DNA of 13,784 nucleotides, taken from positions 20,863-34,646 of the forward strand of contig DMPB01000148.1 in assembly GCA_003456175.1 (NCBI GenBank), read 5' to 3'. Both the position numbers and the translations under genes were made by a program. Below, one piece after another: positions 7,616 to 13,784 of the stretch. The notes beneath the pieces were generated by a model that saw only the letters and a program-made list of their open reading frames with translations, searched no databases and was not told the DNA's origin. Each line of letters opens with the position of its first letter. Position 1 is the first letter of the stretch. The DNA is from Chitinophagaceae bacterium. Lineage in GTDB: Bacteria; Bacteroidota; Bacteroidia; Chitinophagales; Chitinophagaceae.

Positions 7616-7630
7616 CATTTACCGTAAGGT
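7616..7630 (-). repeat. Dispersed 15-bp word, copy 5 (exact, A form)
   Basis: CATTTACCGTAAGGT on the plus strand, the exact reverse complement of the consensus. With copy 4 it makes an inverted pair (14 of 15 positions pair) separated by 28 nt; the gap can itself pair ATAAC with GTTAT. Confidence 0.9.
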
Positions 7631-7651
7631 TACGCTAAACATTACCCTAAC

Positions 7652-7685
7652 TTGACACAAAAAAAATGATAGTGGTATAACTTTA
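7652..7685 (+). promoter_or_regulatory. Putative promoter of the histidine kinase-regulator operon
   Basis: TAACTTTA at 7678-7685 lies within the same 13-mer (GTATAACTTTAAA, 7675-7687) found before the HU gene, at a similar distance from the ATG (33 nt here, 35 there). The nearest TTG (7652-7654) is 23 nt upstream, longer than usual. Confidence 0.45.
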
Positions 7686-7718
7686 AACCTATTTTCAACG
7701 TACAATCGTATATCCTAT

Positions 7719-8933
7719 ATGCTCAAAAAACTATACTATACCATTTCTGGCAATACAATAGCTTTTTCGTTTGAGCATCGTATTTTCAATATCACCTGCT
7801 TTATAGGCACTTTTTTCACTACACTTGGGTTTGCACTCAATTTTTCGCTGGGCCTCGGCTGGATGGTAATACTCACATCGCTTACGGGCATTGCTTATGG
7901 TATTACACAATATTACCTCTCTAGAATACAAGGCAAGTTTAAAGCCGTATACATAGATGCTTATGTGTTATTAACTAACCTATTACTTGGCGCTACTTTT
8001 TTCTATAACAGTGGCTCTGAGGGTACTGTATTTTACACCTTATTGGTGAACTATTGCACGTTTATGCTTATTGGCAAGCAATCGCAACAACTTCGTATTT
8101 CCATTGTGTTCATTACCACTATCATCGTATTACTGTTCGTTGAAGTTAACTTTCCTACACTCATTTTACAATATGAAAACAATGCACAACGCATTTCAGA
8201 CCATGCAACGCTATTAGTGTACGCATTGTTATTTATTGGTTTAATCATCAGACTCTTTAGGAAAGATTATGATAATGAAAAAGCTACTATTGAATATCAG
8301 AAAGAAGAAATTACAAAACTGTACGAAAAAACAGCAGAGAAAAATCAATTCATAGAATCATTGGTAGCAGAGTTACACCACCGTACCAAAAACAACTTGC
8401 AGGTAGTATCGAGCTTACTGGCACTACAATCTAAACGCCTGGCCGATGAAAATGCACAAATAGCACTTGAAGAAAGCCGCAACCGCGTAGATGCAATGGC
8501 TTTAATTCATCAAAAATTATATCTCAATAACGAGCTAGCATCGGTTAATATCCAAGAATACCTCGACAACTTATCGGTATCACTAGCACAAAGTTTTGGT
8601 TTTGATACAAACATTGTCAACACAAGTGTAAGTCTGCCCGACAAATCGATGGATATAGATAGAGCCGTTCCGATCGGACTCATTGTGAATGAGCTTGTTA
8701 GTAATGCATTTAAGCATGCTTTTACAACAACACCTAAGCCGCAACTACGCATTCGTTTGTACGAGCAGCAAGGAAAAATTAATTTACTAGTTAGCGACAA
8801 TGGTAGTGGTATAACACCACAAAACACAAAACAAGCATTTGGTATGAAGTTGGTACACATTCTTGTAGAACAATTAGAAGCCACCATACATATTAGCTAC
8901 AATAACGGAACCAATATCCTCATTACGCTTTAG
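7719..8933 (+). CDS. Membrane sensor histidine kinase, HisKA_2 type
   Basis: A 404-residue kinase. The N-terminal half (residues 20-180) is hydrophobic, with about five or six membrane helices and no large extracytoplasmic domain; any sensing is probably within the membrane. A short helical linker (about 183-210) leads to the phosphoacceptor region A-E-L-H-H-R-T-K-N-N-L-Q with His220/His221. The HHR-x-KNN form is that of the HisKA_2/HWE-like group, where the His before Arg (221) is the likely acceptor. The ATPase domain shows the N-box N-E-L-V-S-N-A-F-K-H, the G1 box V-S-D-N-G-S-G-I, and F-G-M-K-L-V as the G2 region, and ends immediately after it. The regulator starts 2 nt after the stop. The signal is unknown. 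Confidence 0.9.
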   Translation: MLKKLYYTISGNTIAFSFEHRIFNITCFIGTFFTTLGFALNFSLGLGWMVILTSLTGIAYGITQYYLSRIQGKFKAVYIDAYVLLTNLLLGATFFYNSGSEGTVFYTLLVNYCTFMLIGKQSQQLRISIVFITTIIVLLFVEVNFPTLILQYENNAQRISDHATLLVYALLFIGLIIRLFRKDYDNEKATIEYQKEEITKLYEKTAEKNQFIESLVAELHHRTKNNLQVVSSLLALQSKRLADENAQIALEESRNRVDAMALIHQKLYLNNELASVNIQEYLDNLSVSLAQSFGFDTNIVNTSVSLPDKSMDIDRAVPIGLIVNELVSNAFKHAFTTTPKPQLRIRLYEQQGKINLLVSDNGSGITPQNTKQAFGMKLVHILVEQLEATIHISYNNGTNILITL

Positions 8934-8935
8934 GT

Positions 8936-9532
8936 ATGAAAAAGAACAATCGTATTATCATTATAGAAGACGAACTGATTACAGCCAACAGCATTCAAGA
9001 ACTACTCATCGAAGAAGATTACGATGTAATGGGCATTGCTACCGATGCCAATAAGGCACTTTTAATTTGTGCACAAAGTACCGAACCCCCAGCGGTAGCT
9101 ATTTGCGATGTACGAATTAAGGGTACTACCAACGGCATTCATGTAGCAGCACAGTTAAAGTCGTTGTATGGTTGCGAAATAGTTTTCCTTACAGCCTTTT
9201 CTGACGCTAAAACAGTAGAACATGCGTTTCAGCAAGAGCCTGTAATGTATGTGGTGAAGCCTTTTAACGATAAACAATTACGGGTTGCTGTACAAATGGC
9301 TTTTCATAAAATTTACCGCAGGCTCAATCTCAATCTACAGTTAAACCTTACAAGTCGCGAAAAGCAAATTGCAAGCATGGTAGCACAAGGTTTATCTACC
9401 AAAGAAATTGCCCGACAGCTTAACATTAGCGATGAAACGGTAAAAACACATCGCCGTAAAATGCTTCAAAAGAACGATATCAGCAGTTTCACCAAACTCA
9501 TTTTTTTAATGAGCAGAGAGCAGCAAACATAA
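8936..9532 (+). CDS. Response regulator, REC plus LuxR-type DNA-binding domain
   Basis: A 198-residue regulator. The receiver domain (about 5-122) has the acidic pair Glu11/Asp12, phosphoacceptor Asp58 (A-I-C-D-V-R), Thr86 (F-L-T-A-F) and Lys108 (V-V-K-P-F). A short linker joins it to a LuxR/FixJ helix-turn-helix (about 138-192: L-T-S-R-E-K-Q-I, then L-S-T-K-E-I-A-R-Q-L-N-I-S, then V-K-T-H-R-R-K). It is thus a transcription factor activated by phosphorylation. Its ATG is 2 nt after the kinase stop, so the two form a cognate pair. Receivers of similar sequence often partner HisKA_2 kinases. No target genes can be told from the window. The dispersed 15-bp word begins 1 nt past its stop codon. 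Confidence 0.92.
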   Translation: MKKNNRIIIIEDELITANSIQELLIEEDYDVMGIATDANKALLICAQSTEPPAVAICDVRIKGTTNGIHVAAQLKSLYGCEIVFLTAFSDAKTVEHAFQQEPVMYVVKPFNDKQLRVAVQMAFHKIYRRLNLNLQLNLTSREKQIASMVAQGLSTKEIARQLNISDETVKTHRRKMLQKNDISSFTKLIFLMSREQQT

Positions 9533-9533
9533 C

Positions 9534-9548
9534 ACCTTACGGTAAATG
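9534..9548 (+). repeat. Dispersed 15-bp word, copy 6 (exact, A form)
   Basis: ACCTTACGGTAAATG, beginning 1 nt after the response regulator stop codon and 48 nt before the large terminator hairpin. Confidence 0.9.
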
Positions 9549-9596
9549 AATGATGCAACATATTACAACTATATTTTTTTTGAATATGTATGAGAA

Positions 9597-9631
9597 CAAT
9601 TAAGGGCTCGCCTTCGGCGAGCTCTTAATTG
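9597..9631. terminator. Strong bidirectional terminator between converging operons
   Basis: A 16-bp stem with a 3-nt TTC loop: the left arm 9597-9612 (CAATTAAGGGCTCGCC) pairs with 9616-9631, all Watson-Crick except one G-T pair. A/T-rich outer ends give U-runs in both directions. It serves the response regulator gene (plus) and the metB-like gene (minus), whose stop is 31 nt away. Confidence 0.9.
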
Positions 9632-9661
9632 TTAGATACTTGGTATCAATCAGTTAATGCC

Positions 9662-10810
9662 TTAACCAATTGCTTGTGCTAAATCGGCAATCAAATCATC
9701 TACTTGTTCAATACCAACACTCAAGCGAATTAAGCTATCACTTAAACCATTTTTCAAACGCTCTTCTCGTGGGATGCTAGCATGCGTCATACTCGCCGGA
9801 TGATTAATTAAACTCTCCACGCCACCAAGACTTTCCGCTAATGCAAATAAATGCGTGCTACTTAGTACACGCTTTGCTTCTTCAACGCTATCATTTGCTA
9901 ATACAAAACTTATCATACCACCGAAACCACGCATTTGCTGCTTGGCAATAGCATAGCCCTTATTATCTTCAAAACCAGGCCAATACACTTGTCCCACTTT
10001 AGGATGCGAACGTAACCAATGTGCTATTTTTTCACCATTCTCGCAATGGCGTTGCATACGCACATGCAAGGTTTTAATACCACGTAACACCAAGAAACAA
10101 TCTTGAGGGCCTGGCACGGCACCACAACTTTTTTGAATAAAATAAAGTTGCTCTCTTAGTGTATCGTCATTTACCGCAAGGCAACCTTGTATTACATCGC
10201 TGTGGCCGCCCAAATATTTGGTAGCACTGTGCATTACAATATCGGCACCTAGTGTAAGTGGATTTTGTAAATACGGACTAGCAAAAGTGTTATCAACACA
10301 TAATAACACCCCATGCTTTTTTGCAATAGCACTTACCGCAGCGATATCAGTAATATTCATCAGCGGGTTGGTAGGTGTTTCTATCCACAGTAGTTTGGTA
10401 GCTGGTGTAATTGCTGCCGCAATATTTGCAACATCGGTAGTATCTACATATTTAAACACAATGCCAAACTTGGCAAACACTTTTGAAAACAAGCGGTATG
10501 TACCACCATACATATCATTCGCTGCAACCACTTCATCGCCGGGTTGTAATAATTTTATTACAGCATCTGTAGAAGCAACACCACTGCTAAATACTAAACC
10601 ATGCTTTGCATTTTCTAACTCGGCAATAGCACTTTCTAAAGCAAAACGTGTGGGGTTTTGACTACGAGCATACTCATAGCCTTTATGTGTTGCCGGTGCT
10701 TCTTGTACATACGTACTGGTTTGGTAAATGGGCGTCATAATAGCGCCAGTAGTTGGGTCGGGCGTTACGCCTGCATGTATACACTTGGTATTGATATGAT
10801 GTTGTGCCAT
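9662..10810 (-). CDS. metB: Cystathionine gamma-synthase/lyase family PLP enzyme
   Basis: A 382-residue Cys/Met-metabolism PLP enzyme. It begins MAQHHINTKCIHAGVTPDP and shows Y-E-Y-A-R-S-x-N-P-T-R (phosphate and substrate region), the S-S-G-V-A-S turn, V-D-N-T-F-A-S-P-Y with the Asp that binds the pyridine N, and the Schiff-base Lys198 in S-A-T-K-Y-L-G-G-H. E-S-L-G-G-V-E-S-L precedes the C-terminal R-L-S-V-G-I-E. It makes cystathionine from an activated homoserine and Cys, or cleaves cystathionine to Cys. Sequence inspection cannot firmly separate synthase from lyase, so the symbol is provisional. The frame extends 18 codons further upstream, but the family start is the Met at 10808-10810. 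It follows asnB by 61 nt on the same strand and contains a copy of the 15-bp word (10168-10182). Confidence 0.9.
   Translation of the reverse strand: MAQHHINTKCIHAGVTPDPTTGAIMTPIYQTSTYVQEAPATHKGYEYARSQNPTRFALESAIAELENAKHGLVFSSGVASTDAVIKLLQPGDEVVAANDMYGGTYRLFSKVFAKFGIVFKYVDTTDVANIAAAITPATKLLWIETPTNPLMNITDIAAVSAIAKKHGVLLCVDNTFASPYLQNPLTLGADIVMHSATKYLGGHSDVIQGCLAVNDDTLREQLYFIQKSCGAVPGPQDCFLVLRGIKTLHVRMQRHCENGEKIAHWLRSHPKVGQVYWPGFEDNKGYAIAKQQMRGFGGMISFVLANDSVEEAKRVLSSTHLFALAESLGGVESLINHPASMTHASIPREERLKNGLSDSLIRLSVGIEQVDDLIADLAQAIG
10168..10182 (-). repeat. Dispersed 15-bp word, copy 7 (one mismatch, G form)
   Basis: GCCTTGCGGTAAATG on the minus strand, inside the metB-like gene, read as LAVND; it differs only in the first base. 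Confidence 0.85.
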
Positions 10811-10871
10811 ATTTAAAATTGAAAGCGCAAAGATGCTATTTAGTTCGTTAACAAAAGCTAACAATTGTTGG

Positions 10872-12758
10872 CTACAACATAGCAGCTACGCACAAATAGC
10901 GCCAATCGAAATTATTGGCAGCATGTGCATTGGCAGCATTAATAGGTGCTTGCAATACCGATTTGTGCAGCATTTTAGCTTGCACCAACTTGTGCCGAGC
11001 TTCATGAATAAAAGCTTTCATAGCGGGTTGCAGCAACCATTGTTGCTGTGGTGGTTCATAACCAATCTTACCCTTACGCCAAGTAATACCTTGCGGTAAA
11101 TGGGGCTCTACAGCTTTACGCAGCAGCCACTTGGTGTACCCATCTTTAAACTTGTAATGCGATGGTTGTGCAAATGAAAAATTCACCAAATTGTGCATGA
11201 GATAAGGCAACCGAATTTCGCTACCGAATGCCATGCTATTTCTATCGGCATATTGTAACAGCGCTTGTAAGCCCATAATGTGCGTACTGTACCATAAAAT
11301 ATCTTCTACTGCATGAATTACTGGCTTTTCAAGCGTATCGGGGTTACGATACTTCCAGCTAAAATCTATATCGATATACGCTGTACCGTATTGTTGATTG
11401 ATTGCTTTTTTTTGCAGGTGTGCTGCTGCTTTTTCAGGAAAATATCCTGCGGCAATTTGTGCAATGCCAGCATTAGCCACAAAGCCATTAGCCATCATTT
11501 GTTTACGTTCGCTCCAATAAGCTTTTTTATCAGTTCGCCATAGTTGCACCAAATACCATTGTACAAAACGTTCATAACCGCCCAACACCTCATCGGCACC
11601 CTGGCCATCTAGCAGCACGATAACACCCGCTGCTTTAGCTGCCTGGTAAATACAATACTGGGTAAATACACTGGCACTTTGCACTGGCATTTCTTGATGT
11701 GTCATAAAACGTTGCCACTGCGTTGCTAAATCGTTCGCTGTTGGTGTAACGATATGGTGTGTAACACGGTTCGGATAATGTGCTGCTACTTGCTGTGCAA
11801 ATACTGTTTCGTCTTTCTCAAAGCCCGGAAAGCCTGCCGTAAAAAAATGAAAATGTTGTGTGTTTGATTGTTGTAACGCCGTAGCAGCAATGGCAGCACT
11901 ATCAATACCGCCACTAACACTCATCCCAACGGCAACATCGCTACGAAGGCGGCGCTGTACCGATGTTTGCAACAGTTGCTGATATACGGTTATTGCTTCA
12001 TTTACCGTAAGGTTACCATACTGCTCCCAGGCTTGTTGGCGTTGCAATTCAGGCTTATACCATCTACGCATTTGCAACTTACCTAATGCAGGTTGCACGG
12101 TTATAAAATTACCCGGAGGCAATTGCAGTATATCGTTATAAAAGGTTTGGGTTGGCTGCAATGGGTTTTGAACCATACCAAGTGTGAGGTAATTAAGTAC
12201 CCTCGTACCATTGATATTTTTGGGTGCACCCACCTCCCATAAAGCTTTGATTTCGCTTGCGAACACCATACTTTCAAAGGCTCTGTTTTGCAGGCCATAA
12301 CGAACATGATAGTACAATGGTTTTTCGCCGTATCTATCACGTGCTATCCAAACGGTTTGTGTTGGTTGATGATGTATGGCAAATGCAAACATGCCATCAA
12401 ACTGCTGCAATGCATCGGTGATACCCCACACCTCAACTGCAGCCATAATTACCTCTGTATCTGATTGTGTTGTGAATACTTGTCCGAGTGCTTGCAAGGT
12501 TGTTCGTAACTCTACATAATTATATAGCTCGCCATTATACACAATGGTGTATTCATTACGTTGCATGGGCTGGTGGCCTGCCTCGGAAATATCAATAATG
12601 CTAAGCCTTCTGTGCACTAGTAACGTGTGTTCATCATCGCTTTGCCACATGCCTTCATCATCGGGGCCACGGTGCTGTAAGCGGTGTGCCATGCGTTGCC
12701 CTAATTGGTGTGTTACCAATGCCCGATGCGGTGATATAATGCCTGCGATGCAACACAT
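10872..12758 (-). CDS. asnB: Asparagine synthase (glutamine-hydrolysing), AsnB type
   Basis: A 628-residue amidotransferase making asparagine from aspartate, ATP and glutamine. The start is the ATG at 12756-12758 and not one 5 codons upstream, because the class II glutaminase needs Cys at position 2 after Met removal: M-C-C-I-A-G-I-I. Glutaminase motifs are R-G-P-D (30-33), Y-N-G-E-L-Y-N-Y (74-81) and S-D-T-E (99-102). The synthetase domain has the ATP-binding S-G-G-I-D-S (282-287) and L-L-D-G-Q-G-A-D-E-V-L-G-G-Y (382-395). Two differences from the usual sequence are Cys3 (commonly Gly) and L-P-Y-L-M-H, where an Asp normally follows the P-F/Y-x. Related enzymes also modify cell-surface polymers or peptides, so the substrate is not certain. 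It carries two copies of the 15-bp word. Confidence 0.9.
   Translation of the reverse strand: MCCIAGIISPHRALVTHQLGQRMAHRLQHRGPDDEGMWQSDDEHTLLVHRRLSIIDISEAGHQPMQRNEYTIVYNGELYNYVELRTTLQALGQVFTTQSDTEVIMAAVEVWGITDALQQFDGMFAFAIHHQPTQTVWIARDRYGEKPLYYHVRYGLQNRAFESMVFASEIKALWEVGAPKNINGTRVLNYLTLGMVQNPLQPTQTFYNDILQLPPGNFITVQPALGKLQMRRWYKPELQRQQAWEQYGNLTVNEAITVYQQLLQTSVQRRLRSDVAVGMSVSGGIDSAAIAATALQQSNTQHFHFFTAGFPGFEKDETVFAQQVAAHYPNRVTHHIVTPTANDLATQWQRFMTHQEMPVQSASVFTQYCIYQAAKAAGVIVLLDGQGADEVLGGYERFVQWYLVQLWRTDKKAYWSERKQMMANGFVANAGIAQIAAGYFPEKAAAHLQKKAINQQYGTAYIDIDFSWKYRNPDTLEKPVIHAVEDILWYSTHIMGLQALLQYADRNSMAFGSEIRLPYLMHNLVNFSFAQPSHYKFKDGYTKWLLRKAVEPHLPQGITWRKGKIGYEPPQQQWLLQPAMKAFIHEARHKLVQAKMLHKSVLQAPINAANAHAANNFDWRYLCVAAML
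11088..11102 (+). repeat. Dispersed 15-bp word, copy 8 (exact, G form)
   Basis: ACCTTGCGGTAAATG inside asnB, read on the coding strand as HLPQG, the same peptide as in the unrelated Ssb linker. Confidence 0.9.
11999..12013 (-). repeat. Dispersed 15-bp word, copy 9 (exact, A form)
   Basis: ACCTTACGGTAAATG on the minus strand inside asnB, read as NLTVNE. It lies between the glutaminase and synthetase domains, a tolerant linker region. Confidence 0.9.
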
Positions 12759-12762
12759 GGCA

Positions 12763-12822
12763 GCAAAGTACATACCTTACGGTAAATAATAAGCTTCTGT
12801 ACTTGCTTTCGTTGTACTTTGC
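12763..12822. promoter_or_regulatory. Symmetrical divergent start region of asnB and tadA
   Basis: The decamer TGTACTTTGC occurs on the minus strand (12763-12772) and the plus strand (12813-12822). Each copy is exactly 4 nt before its ATG (12758 and 12827). It resembles a shortened TAnnTTTG box, so transcription may start at or next to the start codons. An operator for a dimeric protein is the alternative. A copy of the 15-bp word lies between the arms. Confidence 0.45.
12774..12788 (+). repeat. Dispersed 15-bp word, copy 10 (one mismatch, A form)
   Basis: ACCTTACGGTAAATA, differing only in the last base. It lies in the 68-nt gap between the divergent asnB and tadA starts. Confidence 0.85.
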
Positions 12823-12826
12823 AAGC

Positions 12827-13279
12827 ATGCATTACGCACCTTATACGCACGAATGGTACATGCACAAGGCTTTACAGCAAGCCCAGTTGGCATTTGAAAA
12901 AGAAGAAATTCCGGTTGGCGCCATCGTTGTAATGCAAGATAAAATTATTAGCAGGGCACATAACATGACAGAACAATTGAACGATGTTACAGCACATGCC
13001 GAAATATTGGCCCTAACAGCAGCCTTTAATCACATGGGTGCAAAATACCTACCCGATGCTACTTTATACGTAACACTAGAGCCTTGCCATATGTGTGCCG
13101 GTGCTTTGTATTGGAGTAAAATTGGCAGGGTAGTATATGGTGCTAGTGATGCAAAGCATGGCTATCAACACTTTTTTGGTGGTAATAACGCAATGCATCC
13201 TAAAACAGAAATTATTAGTGGTATACTGGCTAACGAATGTGCCGCATTAATGAAAAACTTCTTTAAAGCGAAGCGTTAG
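12827..13279 (+). CDS. tadA: tRNA-specific adenosine deaminase TadA
   Basis: A 150-residue deaminase that converts A34 to inosine in the wobble position of tRNA-Arg(ACG), an essential step for reading CGC/CGA codons. The zinc and catalytic motifs are complete: His57 and Glu59 in T-A-H-A-E-I, and Cys87/Cys90 in E-P-C-H-M-C-A-G-A. The conserved R-A-H-N with Asn46 and the I-P-V-G-A-I strand are also present. The frame opens at a TTG 8 codons upstream (12803), but the ATG at 12827 fits family length and the decamer 4 nt before it. It diverges from asnB by 68 nt. Its 3' end overlaps the converging gabD-like gene by 17 nt, with no terminator hairpin visible between them. Confidence 0.93.
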   Translation: MHYAPYTHEWYMHKALQQAQLAFEKEEIPVGAIVVMQDKIISRAHNMTEQLNDVTAHAEILALTAAFNHMGAKYLPDATLYVTLEPCHMCAGALYWSKIGRVVYGASDAKHGYQHFFGGNNAMHPKTEIISGILANECAALMKNFFKAKR

Positions 13280-13784
13280 GTGCTATATCGTTAAGCCCCA
13301 TACATACATATTTGGTGTACATGTAATCGCTAATACCATCTGCACCGCCTTCTTTGCCAAAACCACTTTGTTTAATACCACCGAAAGGTGCTTCTGCGTG
13401 AGAAATTAATCCTTCATTCACGCCAACAATACCATACTGTAGTGCTTTGGTGATACGCCATGCCTCGTGAATATGATTGGTAAATAGGTATGCTGCCAAA
13501 CCATAAATAGTATCGTTCGCCATGGCAATTACTTCGGCCTCGGTATCGTACACATAAATAGCAGTAACAGGACCAAAAATTTCATCGTTATGAAGCTGCA
13601 TATCGGGTGTACATTGTGTAAGTACAGTAGGTTGCAGCATCAGTGCATTTGCCGTAAGGCGCTTACCACCACATACTATTTGTGCTCCTTTTTCGGTTGC
13701 ATCGTGGATGAGATGTAACACTTTTTGTACCGCTTTTTCATTAATGAGTGGCCCGATTTGTGTGCCTTCGTGTGCTCCATCGCC
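13263..13784 (-). CDS. gabD: Succinate-semialdehyde dehydrogenase-like aldehyde dehydrogenase (5' part outside window)
   Basis: The C-terminal 173 residues of an NAD(P)+-dependent aldehyde dehydrogenase entering from the right edge. The frame is open to the boundary, reading G-T-Q-I-G-P-L-I-N-E-K-A-V-Q-K-V near its start. Family motifs are N-D-E-I-F-G-P-V, A-N-D-T-I-Y-G-L-A-A-Y-L-F-T and E-A-P-F-G-G-I-K-Q-S-G-F-G-K-E-G, and it ends T-K-Y-V-C-M-G-L. The IGPLIN and KYVC signatures are typical of the GabD/succinate-semialdehyde group, which oxidises succinate semialdehyde to succinate; other aldehydes cannot be excluded. The catalytic Cys lies beyond the edge. The TAA (13263-13265) falls inside the end of tadA. 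A two-mismatch copy of the 15-bp word encodes R-L-T-A-N. Confidence 0.85.
   Translation of the reverse strand, partial: GDGAHEGTQIGPLINEKAVQKVLHLIHDATEKGAQIVCGGKRLTANALMLQPTVLTQCTPDMQLHNDEIFGPVTAIYVYDTEAEVIAMANDTIYGLAAYLFTNHIHEAWRITKALQYGIVGVNEGLISHAEAPFGGIKQSGFGKEGGADGISDYMYTKYVCMGLNDIAPNASL
13646..13660 (-). repeat. Dispersed 15-bp word, copy 11 (two mismatches)
   Basis: GCCTTACGGCAAATG on the minus strand inside the gabD-like gene, read as LTANA. The differences, at positions 1 and 10, are the same ones seen in copies 7 and 4. Confidence 0.7.

Noticed and set aside
10218..10661. 147-codon open frame on the plus strand within the metB-like gene
   Set aside because: Antisense to a well-conserved PLP enzyme, no family resemblance, and explained as a shadow of the coding strand. 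The same holds for the antisense frames in the kinase (8510-8887) and asnB (10833-11099).
10811..10864. Extended 18-residue N-terminus for the metB-like protein
   Set aside because: The extra residues are not family-like and cover the likely promoter region; the Met at 10810 begins the conserved sequence.
2639..13660. The dispersed word as transposon ends, REP/MITE elements or CRISPR repeats
   Set aside because: Copies are only about 15 bp, have no shared flanks, no regular spacing, no target duplications and no transposase or cas gene nearby.
2639..13660. The word as a strand-polar motif such as Chi or KOPS
   Set aside because: Orientation is balanced (six plus, five minus) across a region with no sign of a replication origin or terminus, though a window this small cannot fully exclude polarity.

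Overview
The window looks like chromosomal DNA from a member of the Bacteroidota, probably Chitinophagales/Chitinophagaceae. The evidence is the gliding-motility pair gldE-gldD in the order mutY-ssb-gldE-gldD, a DUF3109 protein, a 31-residue lysine/arginine-rich AURKAIP1/COX24-type protein in front of an RNase G gene, TAnnTTTG-like promoter boxes in place of classical -10 boxes, and little Shine-Dalgarno signal. No tRNA, rRNA, CRISPR array, transposase or phage gene is visible. Almost every gene is an ordinary housekeeping gene.

Layout: (1) 1-4165, minus strand: mutY, ssb, gldE, gldD and a DUF3109 gene cut by the left edge, probably one transcription unit. (2) 4400-7559, plus strand: an HU/IHF-type protein, a membrane-anchored TPR protein, the tiny basic protein, a terminator, then rng and a second terminator. 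(3) 7650-9631, plus strand: a HisKA_2-type membrane histidine kinase with a LuxR-type response regulator 2 nt downstream, closed by a strong bidirectional hairpin. (4) 9662-12758, minus strand: asnB followed by a cystathionine gamma-synthase/lyase gene. (5) 12827-13784: tadA (plus), divergent from asnB by 68 nt, and converging with 17 nt of overlap on a gabD-like aldehyde dehydrogenase cut by the right edge.

The most striking signal is not a gene. A 15-bp word, ACCTTRCGGTAAATG, occurs six times exactly, four times with one mismatch and once with two mismatches. It appears in both orientations (six plus, five minus), in intergenic DNA and inside five unrelated genes, where it is read in three different frames (HLPQG, LTVNE/LAVND/LTAN, FTARY). 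It is therefore conserved as DNA, not as a peptide. Two copies after rng face each other as an inverted pair, and ssb plus mutY hold three copies. This resembles the DNA uptake sequences of Neisseria and Pasteurellaceae. I know of no such element described in Bacteroidota, so an uptake word or another genome-wide recognition word is the main hypothesis. A genome-wide count would decide it.

Several start codons were placed by protein-family features and not by the longest reading frame: gldD, rng, metB, asnB (Cys2 nucleophile) and tadA. asnB and tadA each have the decamer TGTACTTTGC exactly 4 nt before the ATG, which suggests symmetrical divergent promoters making nearly leaderless mRNAs.
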